In this document: piece by piece, positions 14,979-22,574 of the stretch
How positions within the stretch are numbered: position 1 is the stretch's first letter
How the letters are laid out: the number at the start of each line of letters is the position of its first letter
DNA from: Prevotellaceae bacterium
GTDB taxonomy: Bacteria > Bacteroidota > Bacteroidia > Bacteroidales > Paludibacteraceae
Assembly (NCBI GenBank): GCA_020636695.1
Contig: JACJXJ010000019.1
Span: 1 to 25,510, forward strand
Direction of reading: 5' to 3'
DNA length: 25,510 nucleotides
The notes under the pieces: model-generated
The model's input: only the letters and a program-made list of their open reading frames with translations
Databases searched by the model: none
Told to the model about the DNA's origin: nothing
Translations under genes and position numbers: made by a program

Positions 14979-15015
14979 AAAAAGAGGCTGCATATAATTT
15001 ATGCAGCCTCTTTTT
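14979..15015. terminator. Bidirectional rho-independent terminator between FKBP and PlsC-like genes
   Basis: AAAAAGAGGCTGCATA (14979-14994) pairs perfectly over 16 bp with TATGCAGCCTCTTTTT (15000-15015) around TAATT, with further T after it on the plus strand and A before it, i.e. U-tracts in both directions. It serves the convergent genes ending at 14960 and 15034. Confidence 0.92.
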
Positions 15016-15033
15016 TATAATAAATTCAATTGC

Positions 15034-16401
15034 TTAAGCCATCAACTTATCCATGGTCTTAACAATTTGTGCACGCAATTCTACCGCACGTACGTAGGAT
15101 GTTGTTCCACGAAACCAAAATTTCCAACGGCGAACGCGGTTATAAACTTTTTTCCACAAAACCTTGCTGTGTTGATAAAATACCAAACTTAATGGTAGCA
15201 CCACTAAATTAACCAAAACCAACCACCAAAGCCCGGTGGTTGCCCACAAAATAGCCGACGTAATAATATACCAAATAGGATAGGCAAACAAAGCGCCAAT
15301 CACAAAATGGAAAGCTGAATGCAACATTGGATCTTTAATACGACGAGTGACCAACGAACTTACATTGTATGGCAATAAATTATACAGAAAAGAAAAAACA
15401 ACCAAAGGTGTTAACACAATAGCTAATAGAAAACGAAACCAAAAGCCCAAAACAGATAGTTTCTTACCAAAAATCCAATCGCGCAAATGCAAACGTTCTA
15501 CGTGACGAATATATTCATGCGTTTGTTTCATGAGTTTATCAAATCCTTCAGGATTATCATTATGATATTCATCCAAGGCCTTCACAACCGCTTTATCTGC
15601 TGTTAAATGATTCGGGAAATAGTGGGCTTTTAACTGATGTTTGTTAAGATAAGCTTCTCGATATATAGTGCGTACCATATCGTACTCTTCATACAACGCT
15701 TTATCTTCTATATCCAGCATCAACTCTTTGACTTCTACACGGGCACGTTCGGCCAATAATTTTTGGGCACGTTGTGGATGTTGTTTATAGATATCATACA
15801 AATCCTCGAATCCAAAAGGTTCGCCGACTACAATCATTAACTCACGTTGCATCCCAAAATAATTGGAATAATGATGAGCTAGTGGTTGAATCATTATTGG
15901 TTTCTTGAAATCGGACATTTCTGCGGCTTGAAAAGCGATACGCGCAAAACCCTTTTTAAAGGTCCCCAAATGATGACAATCTTCGTGACCTGCTTCTGGA
16001 AATAACCCAACAATACCATCGTCAAGCAATATACGAGCTGACTTATTAAAAATAGCTTCATTTTCACCCAGATTTTCAACGCCTGTATCCTGCACACGAA
16101 AGGCTGGCATAATTTTCAGAAAACGTAATAATTTAGCCGCAATTTCACGTTTAAAAATATCGGCACGTGCAATAAATACAGGGCGACGCGGATCATTTCG
16201 CAAGGCAAATAAGATACCTAACGCATCAGATAAGCCGTTCTGATGATTACAGATAACCACCAAAGGTTGATTCTTTGATAAACGTTCTTTGTGTATTACA
16301 TAATAGTGATGATAAAAAATATAATTGTGAACGACGTTCACGTAACGGTGAAGTAATTCGTACTTCCAATCGGGTTTGTTAATGTTTTCAAAACTAATCA
16401 T
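15034..16401 (-). CDS. PlsC-like 1-acylglycerol-3-phosphate acyltransferase with C-terminal membrane extension
   Basis: 455 aa, about twice a minimal PlsC. Residues about 45-240 are the LPLAT domain: VICNHQNGLSDA (H53, D59, i.e. HX5D as in the NHQNALMDA subgroup rather than HX4D), FIARADIFK near 76-84, LFPEAGHE near 133-140 and FKKGFARIAFQA, the latter two being acceptor-binding motifs. About 240-320 is a charged helical linker. About 325-405 carries three or four membrane segments (FWFRFLLAIVLTPLVVFSFL; FHFVIGALFAYPIWYIITSA; GLWWLVLVNLVVLPLSLVFY) and a basic tail. It makes phosphatidic acid or acylates another lipid at the inner membrane. Its promoter (16430-16460) touches the pfp terminator; a bidirectional terminator follows. 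Confidence 0.9.
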   Translation of the reverse strand: MISFENINKPDWKYELLHRYVNVVHNYIFYHHYYVIHKERLSKNQPLVVICNHQNGLSDALGILFALRNDPRRPVFIARADIFKREIAAKLLRFLKIMPAFRVQDTGVENLGENEAIFNKSARILLDDGIVGLFPEAGHEDCHHLGTFKKGFARIAFQAAEMSDFKKPIMIQPLAHHYSNYFGMQRELMIVVGEPFGFEDLYDIYKQHPQRAQKLLAERARVEVKELMLDIEDKALYEEYDMVRTIYREAYLNKHQLKAHYFPNHLTADKAVVKALDEYHNDNPEGFDKLMKQTHEYIRHVERLHLRDWIFGKKLSVLGFWFRFLLAIVLTPLVVFSFLYNLLPYNVSSLVTRRIKDPMLHSAFHFVIGALFAYPIWYIITSAILWATTGLWWLVLVNLVVLPLSLVFYQHSKVLWKKVYNRVRRWKFWFRGTTSYVRAVELRAQIVKTMDKLMA

Positions 16402-16429
16402 TGGTTATCATTTAAGTGAGTATAATTCA

Positions 16430-16460
16430 CAAAAATACGCCTTTTTTAGTTATAGACAAA
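16430..16460 (-). promoter_or_regulatory. Predicted promoter of the PlsC-like gene
   Basis: Minus strand: exact -33 TTTG (16460-16457), 19-nt spacer, exact -7 TATTTTTG (16437-16430). This is the best consensus match in the window. The -33 box lies in the T-tract that ends the pfp terminator. Confidence 0.75.
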
Positions 16461-16490
16461 AAAAGGGTGAACTTTCTTCAAGTTCACCCT
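16457..16490 (-). terminator. Rho-independent terminator of pfp
   Basis: Minus strand: AGGGTGAACTT (16490-16480) pairs with AAGTTCACCCT (16474-16464) around GAAGA, followed by TTTTTTTG. It lies 18 bp after the pfp stop. Confidence 0.9.
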
Positions 16491-16508
16491 CTCTATCACT
16501 ACATTTAA

Positions 16509-18161
16509 TTAGTGTAATTTATGATGTTCTAACTGAAGGGTTATCGTTGGCTGATCGCACACTTCTGTTGGTCCATAATATTGTATTGGACCTGGATAAA
16601 TATAGCTAGTATCAGCGTCTGCCCAAGCAACACGGTGCGCTGCAAAATATTTAAATGGTTCACCATCTAAACGTACTAACGCTTTTTGAATAACGGGTTT
16701 CATAGAACCGTGACGACGTTCCATATTCATCATCATTGTAATAGGTACACCACCAGCAATCCATTCAGCAGCAGGTGCTGTCAAGTTGCGAACCGATGAC
16801 ATATAACCAGTTTTGCCTTCTGAAATTAACACAGAAGCAGTATAACCTAAAGAATAACAGTAGTCTGCGTCAAAATTTGAAGGGATAGCACAACGTCCTT
16901 CATAACCAAAGAAATGATTAATGGCTGAAAATTTACCAACGTATGTACCTTCGCCTTTCATAGTTGCCAAACGTTTAGCCACCATTTCGATAAGTAATTT
17001 TTCAGTTTCAACCAACGAAACTTGCACATTACCATGTGGGTCGCGGTCAAGTGTCAACTGACGTGCAATACCTTTTGGTAAACTGCGATATACTTCGCGA
17101 CTATCAGACGATAATTTACCTTTTACATATTGACGTTTTTCGTCATCTGTATTCAAAGCATTAAATTCGTCGTTGTGTGCCAATAAATCATTTAATTCTG
17201 CAATTAATTTTTTCATGGCAGGAATAAATTCAATTAAGCCTTCAGGAATTAAAATGGTACCAAAATTCAAACCTAATTTAGCACGATCGACCACCACTTT
17301 CACAATATCTTCTACCACATCGTTAAGTGTCATGTTTTTGGCTTCCACTTCCTCTGACACAATACAAATATTTGGTTGACTTTGTAGAGCACACTCCAAA
17401 GTAATATGTGATGCTGAACGCCCCATTAAACGAATAAAGTGATAATATTTTTTAGCAGAATTAGCGTCACGTTGAATGTTACCAATTAATTCGGAATAGA
17501 CTTTACAAGCCGTATCAAATCCAAATGAAGTTTCAATCATCTCATTTTTCAAGTCGCCATCAATAGTTTTTGGGCAACCAATAACTTGGATACCAGCTTT
17601 CTTTTGAGCATAATATTCAGCTAACACACAAGCATTGGTATTTGAATCGTCACCACCAATAATAACAATAGCATTTACACCTAATTCTTTGCAGATTTCA
17701 ATACCACTATCAAATTGTGCAGGTTCTTCGAGTTTAGTACGACCAGATCCAATAATATCAAATCCACCCGTATTACGATATTCATCTACAATTTCAGTAG
17801 TTAATTCCATATATTTATGGTCAATTAAGCCACTTGGTCCACCCAAAAAACCATATAATTTATTATTGGGATTCAATTTTTTCAAACCATCGAATAAACC
17901 AGCAATAACATTATGTCCGCCAGGAGCTTGACCGCCCGATAGAATAACACCAACATTCACCGTTGGATATGATTTAACAGCACCTGCCTCAAACTTAACA
18001 ATCGGCATACCGTAGGTATTAGGAAATAATTCCTTGATAGCGTCTTGGTCTGCAACCGATTGAGTCATTGCGCCTTCTGTAAGTACAACTCCACCTTTAA
18101 GTGAAGCTGGTAATTTTGGCTGATATGAAGCCCTTGCAATTTGTAATGCACTTTTTTTCAT
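16509..18161 (-). CDS. pfp: Diphosphate-fructose-6-phosphate 1-phosphotransferase (PPi-dependent phosphofructokinase)
   Basis: 550 aa, the long PFP type. It phosphorylates fructose-6-phosphate using PPi, reversibly, in glycolysis. Motifs: GVILSGGQAPGGHNV near 71-85, GGDDSNTNA at 169-177 in which the second Asp marks PPi use (ATP enzymes have GGDGS), the catalytic PKTIDGDL at 197-204, and MGRSASHITLECALQ near 246-260 for substrate binding. Further C-terminal fructose-phosphate contacts include GYEGRCAIPSNFD. It begins 44 bp after the transporter stop without a good promoter of its own, so it may be cotranscribed from 19798-19829; its own terminator follows. Confidence 0.96.
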   Translation of the reverse strand: MKKSALQIARASYQPKLPASLKGGVVLTEGAMTQSVADQDAIKELFPNTYGMPIVKFEAGAVKSYPTVNVGVILSGGQAPGGHNVIAGLFDGLKKLNPNNKLYGFLGGPSGLIDHKYMELTTEIVDEYRNTGGFDIIGSGRTKLEEPAQFDSGIEICKELGVNAIVIIGGDDSNTNACVLAEYYAQKKAGIQVIGCPKTIDGDLKNEMIETSFGFDTACKVYSELIGNIQRDANSAKKYYHFIRLMGRSASHITLECALQSQPNICIVSEEVEAKNMTLNDVVEDIVKVVVDRAKLGLNFGTILIPEGLIEFIPAMKKLIAELNDLLAHNDEFNALNTDDEKRQYVKGKLSSDSREVYRSLPKGIARQLTLDRDPHGNVQVSLVETEKLLIEMVAKRLATMKGEGTYVGKFSAINHFFGYEGRCAIPSNFDADYCYSLGYTASVLISEGKTGYMSSVRNLTAPAAEWIAGGVPITMMMNMERRHGSMKPVIQKALVRLDGEPFKYFAAHRVAWADADTSYIYPGPIQYYGPTEVCDQPTITLQLEHHKLH

Positions 18162-18205
18162 TGTTAATATATAAGTTTAAGTTATCGAAATATAGTTTGT
18201 ACGTA

Positions 18206-19777
18206 TTAGGAGAATAATGCCAACAGTTTAACCACTAGTACCAAAAAAACCATGGCAATAGGATACACCGTAGCGTAAGCTATTTGTGGCGCATTCGATT
18301 TAGTCATTGGTGAAATAGCAGCCAATCCTGGTGTACTTGTCATACCACCAGCCAAGGCACCCAATAATGTAAGTAAATTAGTTTTGTACACTAATTTGGC
18401 GATTAATGTCGTTATAATCATAGGAAGTAAGGTAATAATGGCTCCTGCCAAAAATAACTCATAACCATACTGTGAGTAAGTGTCAGCCAAAGTGGCTCCC
18501 GCCTGTGTGCCAACTACCGACAAGAAAAAGATTAAACCAAGTTCACGCAACAATAGGTTTGACGCACTCGACATGGTCCATAAGATAGGTCCAGTTTTAC
18601 CCAAACGACTCAACACTAAAGCGACCACAAGCACTCCACCCGTTAATCCTAAGAAGGTAAATTTACCAACTAAAACGCCTAATACTATTCCCAAAGCAAT
18701 GGGGAAAATATCCGTATCAGAAAGACGTTTGGCATCATTCCCAAACAAGCGAAAAACTTGTTCCATATTATCTTTACTACATGCCACCACTAATTTATCC
18801 CCAAAACGTATTTTAGAAGCAGGTGACGGCTTTATATCAATACCGCTTCGGCGAATCCGTGTTACGGTAGCATCATAATTCGACTGTAGATTAAGTTGCG
18901 CCAAGGTTTTACTCACAACCTCTTTATTAGTTACCAAAACAGACTGCACATCATAATTACCACTCAACGGAATCTCCTGTTCAATAGGTTGACCTATCAA
19001 TAATTTTACCTTTTCTATAGATTCTTCGGTTCCAACTACACGTACCAAATCGCCTTGGTATAAAATAGTTGTAGGAGAGGGCGTTATGGCTTCTACCCCA
19101 TGCATCACACGAGAAACTACAGCATCAGTCATACTTCTAAATCGTAGATTACCCAATGTTTTACCATTCACATTTTCATTGGTAATTCTAAAATTTTGAG
19201 CTACCAATAATGGCGTATTAGAATGTGCTTCTGACTCCCAAAGTTGTTCCTCTTTAGCAATATTAGCGCGCATAAATTTAGGTAATAAGCGTAAGAAAAT
19301 GATAACGCCTATCACACCAAACGGATACGCGATACCATAACCAATAGACGATAAACTACCGAATTGATCAGTAGCAGAAGCTAAGCCTGGAGTACTGGTT
19401 AATGCGCCAGCTAAAAGTCCCGCAGCGATGGCCGAATCAAAATGACACAAATATTGACAGGCAATGGTTACTATGGCAGCGACAACAATAAGTATCATAG
19501 CCAATGAAGCCAATTTAACGCCATGTTGTTTGAGTGAATCGAAAAAACCTGGACCAGCTTGAATACCAATAGTAAAAATGAAAAGTACCAACCCTATGTC
19601 TTGAATAATGGGATCAATAGTCACCCCAAAATGGCCAAAAACTAATGCCACAAAAATAACGGCCGATACATCTAAAGAGATTCCAAAAAACTTAATCTTG
19701 CCAATCATATAACCAAGCGCTATGATGACAAACAAAGCAAAATAACTATTTTGAAAAAGGTTAAAAAATAGTTCCAT
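18206..19777 (-). CDS. AspT/YidE/YbjL-type transporter with two TrkA-C domains (AAEx family)
   Basis: 523 aa with the duplicated architecture of this family: an N-terminal membrane half (about 8-170), two cytoplasmic TrkA-C domains (about 190-270 and 275-355), and a C-terminal membrane half (about 365-523). Each half carries the repeat signature: GLLAGALTSTPGLASATDQF and GALAGGMTSTPGLAAIS, plus IGLVLFIFTIGIQAGPGFF and LGLIFFLSVVGTQAGATL. Known members exchange aspartate for alanine or export succinate/glutamate-type anions; the substrate here is unknown. Its placement before pfp suggests a role linked to fermentation acids or redox balance, but this is inference. It is divergent from trxB. 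Confidence 0.88.
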   Translation of the reverse strand: MELFFNLFQNSYFALFVIIALGYMIGKIKFFGISLDVSAVIFVALVFGHFGVTIDPIIQDIGLVLFIFTIGIQAGPGFFDSLKQHGVKLASLAMILIVVAAIVTIACQYLCHFDSAIAAGLLAGALTSTPGLASATDQFGSLSSIGYGIAYPFGVIGVIIFLRLLPKFMRANIAKEEQLWESEAHSNTPLLVAQNFRITNENVNGKTLGNLRFRSMTDAVVSRVMHGVEAITPSPTTILYQGDLVRVVGTEESIEKVKLLIGQPIEQEIPLSGNYDVQSVLVTNKEVVSKTLAQLNLQSNYDATVTRIRRSGIDIKPSPASKIRFGDKLVVACSKDNMEQVFRLFGNDAKRLSDTDIFPIALGIVLGVLVGKFTFLGLTGGVLVVALVLSRLGKTGPILWTMSSASNLLLRELGLIFFLSVVGTQAGATLADTYSQYGYELFLAGAIITLLPMIITTLIAKLVYKTNLLTLLGALAGGMTSTPGLAAISPMTKSNAPQIAYATVYPIAMVFLVLVVKLLALFS

Positions 19778-19797
19778 AAATAGTGTGATTTATGGCA

Positions 19798-19829
19798 CAA
19801 AGGTAACGTTAAAAATGCAATTGAGCAAA
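19798..19829 (-). promoter_or_regulatory. Predicted promoter of the transporter-pfp unit
   Basis: Minus strand: exact TTTG (19829-19826), 20-nt spacer, exact -7 TACCTTTG (19805-19798). The start of transcription would be about 15 nt before the ATG at 19777. Confidence 0.7.
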
Positions 19830-19922
19830 TACTTCTTATCAGCCAAATTTACTTAAAATCATAGAAAACATGATGAATCTAATAAAAAGTTGTAACAGCT
19901 TTTAAATTCAAAATAAAAGAGT

Positions 19923-19930
19923 TATTTTTG
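19923..19930 (+). promoter_or_regulatory. Possible promoter (-7 box) of trxB
   Basis: TATTTTTG fits TAnnTTTG and lies 18 nt before the trxB ATG. The sequence 19 nt upstream is TTTT rather than TTTG. The leader would be only about 14 nt. Confidence 0.5.
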
Positions 19931-19948
19931 TAAAAAAATATACACATT

Positions 19949-20890
19949 ATGAATGAACATGTAAAGTGCTTAATTATAGGCTCTGGTCCTGCTGGATATA
20001 CAGCAGCCATTTATGCTGGTCGTGCCAATTTAGCTCCAGTATTGTATGAAGGCATACAACCTGGAGGTCAGTTAACAACCACTACAGAAATCGAAAATTT
20101 TCCAGGTTATCCTCAAGGAATTGATGGTAATATGATGATGGCAGATTTTCGTGCGCAAGCAGAACGTTTTGGCGCCGACATTCGCTTTGGAATTGTAACT
20201 TCGGTCGATTTTTCGGGACATCCCCACAAAGTAACAGTGGACGGCGAAAAAACAATTGAGGCCGATACGGTCATTATTGCCACAGGTGCATCGGCCAAAT
20301 ATCTAGGTTTACCCGATGAACATAAATATGCTGGCAAGGGTGTATCCGCTTGTGCTACTTGCGACGGTTTTTTCTACCGCAAAAAACGCGTAGCCGTAGT
20401 TGGTGGTGGCGATACCGCCTGCGAAGAAGCTATCTACTTGGCTGGCTTATGCGAAAAAGTGTATCTCATTGTTCGCAAACCATTCTTGAGAGCCTCTCAA
20501 ATTATGCAAGACAGAGTGATGAACACACCTAACTTGGAAGTTTTGTTCGAACATAACACACTTGGTCTATTTGGCAATGAATACGTTGAAGGTGCCCATT
20601 TAGTAAAGCGCAAAGGCGAAAGTGATGAAACCACTGTTGACATTAATATTGATGGATTCTTTTTAGCCATTGGGCATCATCCAAATTCAGAGGTTTTCAA
20701 ACCATTTGTAGAAACGAACGAAGAAGGTTATATTAAAACCTACCCTCTTGACACTCCAAAAACTAATGTACCAGGTGTTTTTGCTGCAGGCGATGTGGCT
20801 GATTCGAATTATCGACAAGCAATAGTTGCAGCAGGCAGTGGTTGTAAAGCAGCGATGGAAGCTGAACGCTACTTGAGCAAACTGAAATAA
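19949..20890 (+). CDS. trxB: Thioredoxin-disulfide reductase
   Basis: 313 aa, standard low-Mr TrxR. N-terminal FAD site GSGPAGYTAA at 11-20, FAD motif NFPGYPQGI near 50-58, redox-active SACATCDGFF with Cys135 and Cys138, NADPH-binding VVGGGDTACEEA near 150-161, FAD-domain ATG near 111-113 and the closing GVFAAGDVADSNYRQAIVAAGSG-type region near 277-299. It uses NADPH to reduce thioredoxin in the cytoplasm. Monocistronic by appearance: its own -7 box upstream and a strong hairpin downstream; divergent from the transporter gene with a 171-bp shared control region. Confidence 0.97.
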   Translation: MNEHVKCLIIGSGPAGYTAAIYAGRANLAPVLYEGIQPGGQLTTTTEIENFPGYPQGIDGNMMMADFRAQAERFGADIRFGIVTSVDFSGHPHKVTVDGEKTIEADTVIIATGASAKYLGLPDEHKYAGKGVSACATCDGFFYRKKRVAVVGGGDTACEEAIYLAGLCEKVYLIVRKPFLRASQIMQDRVMNTPNLEVLFEHNTLGLFGNEYVEGAHLVKRKGESDETTVDINIDGFFLAIGHHPNSEVFKPFVETNEEGYIKTYPLDTPKTNVPGVFAAGDVADSNYRQAIVAAGSGCKAAMEAERYLSKLK

Positions 20891-20909
20891 TTATACAATT
20901 TTATTTCCG

Positions 20910-20941
20910 ATACGAGCCGCGACTAGTGTTGCGGCTCGTAT
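20910..20941 (+). terminator. Rho-independent terminator of trxB
   Basis: ATACGAGCCGC (20910-20920) pairs with GCGGCTCGTAT (20931-20941); the inside GAC...GTT can pair further. TTATTATAA follows, a modest U-tract. It starts 19 bp after the trxB stop. Confidence 0.8.
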
Positions 20942-20973
20942 TATTATAACACTTTAGTCGCCCAGATTTTCCG

Positions 20974-21008
20974 AACCATACATGAATTATTATTCATATT
21001 TTATGGTT
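20974..21008. repeat. Interrupted inverted repeat next to the flippase promoter
   Basis: AACCATA (20974-20980) pairs with TATGGTT (21002-21008), and inside it ATGAAT (20982-20987) pairs with ATTCAT (20992-20997), leaving the small loop TATT. The right end touches the -7 box at 21008-21015. Confidence 0.5.
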
Positions 21009-21015
21009 ATCTTTG
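21008..21015 (+). promoter_or_regulatory. Possible promoter (-7 box) of the flippase-YfhO operon
   Basis: TATCTTTG matches TAnnTTTG and lies 18 nt before the ATG at 21034. No TTTG at the -33 spacing; the upstream region is instead occupied by the inverted repeat ending at 21008. Confidence 0.45.
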
Positions 21016-21033
21016 CGCACTTAAACGAATTAC

Positions 21034-22574
21034 ATGGGTATTATCATCCGACAATCAATTAAAGGAACCATTGTGAATTATGTAGGAATAGCCATTGGCT
21101 TTTTTACCACATTCTTTGTTCTTACACGATTCCTAACCGCAGAAGAGATTGGGCTAACACGGGTTTTAATAGATGCCGCAGTACTTTTATCTGGATTAGC
21201 GCAACTAGGCACAAGTTCTTCAGTAATTCGTTATTATCCTTATTTTAAAAATGACAAAGCACAAAGATCACGGCTTTTTCTTTTGGTCTTTAGTAGTACC
21301 GTTTATTGGTTTTAATTTTCGGAACACTTTATTTAATTCTCAAAGTTCCTATTGAGAATATATTTTCCGAAAAGTCGCCTCTATTTGTTGACTATTATTA
21401 TCTCGTTTTACCACTCACTTTTTTCATGTTATACATGGCTGTTTTCGAAACAAACGCCAATGTATTAATGCGCATTGTTGTCCCTAAATTGGTACGAGAA
21501 GTAGTGGTACGAGTACTTGCATTAGTAGTCTACCTGGTATATGCCTTTAAATTATTAAGCCTCGATGGTTTTGTTATAGCCTTTTGTTCGGTATATGCCG
21601 TGGCTACACTGATAAATATTATCTATCTATTTTCATTAAATCGTATTTCGTTAAAGCCCGACTTCAAATATATTACAAAATCGCTCCGCAAAGATTATTT
21701 GCTATACACACTTTTTTTAATCGCCGCAGCACTCGGAGGAGCTATTACTCCTAGCATTAACACATTCTTTATTAGTGCACAGATGGGGCTTAACTATACT
21801 GGTATTTTTGCTATTGCCACTTTTATTGCCGCCATCATCGAAATCCCTTATCGCTCTTTAGGAGCCATTACACAGCCGCAAATTTCACAAACCGTGAAAG
21901 ATGGCGACATGAAAGGAGCTGATTTATTATGTAAAAGTGTATCTCTACACCAGCTTTTAGCTAGTTCATTTATCTTTTTAATTATCTGGATTAATATCGA
22001 CTTATTCTTTGCTCTATTGCCTAATGGAACAGAATATAGTGAAGCGAAGTGGGTTGTATTTATTTTAGGTTTATCTAAACTTATTAATTCCACCTTTAGT
22101 GTAGGTGTTTCGGTATTAAGTTATTCTAAGTACTATTATTTATCACTAGTATTCACGTTTATACTAACAGCCACAGCCATTATACTAAATAATCTTTTCA
22201 TTCCCATTTGGGGTATGAATGGTGCAGCAGCAGCCTCTTTAATAGCTTACATCATCTATTTTGGATTACTACTATCATTGGTAAAATGGAAAATTAAAAC
22301 CTCCCCATTTTCACCAAAACAACTCAAGATTTTAGTGATCACACTAGGGCTTTTTATCGTGAATTGCGTATGGACAGCATACATCACGCCATACTTTTTA
22401 GCTATAGCACCAAGTTTAACATGGCAAATAGCCGAAGCTGTATTAAGAACCAGCATTTTATGCGTAGCTGGGATTACAGCTGTTTATTATTGGGGTATCT
22501 CATCGGAAGTAGAACACTTACTCCAACTCGCTTGGAGCAAACATAATATCATAAAAAGAACCAAAAAACTATGA
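21034..22574 (+). CDS. Wzx/MATE-like polysaccharide flippase (oligosaccharide translocase), one frameshift
   Basis: The ATG at 21034 gives MGIIIRQSIKGTIVNYVGIA and the first two helices (GFFTTFFVLTRFLTAEEIGLTR, the usual start of Wzx-like proteins), then a premature stop at 21313-21315. The rest is in the next frame to 22574. Adding one T to the run at 21302-21304 gives SSTVLLVLIFGTLYL and joins both parts into 514 codons, normal for the family, with about 12-14 membrane helices. Such proteins flip lipid-linked glycans across the inner membrane. Its TGA overlaps the YfhO ATG (ATGA at 22571-22574), implying coupled translation. A single homopolymer indel favours sequence error over gene loss, but this cannot be settled by reading. 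Confidence 0.85.
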
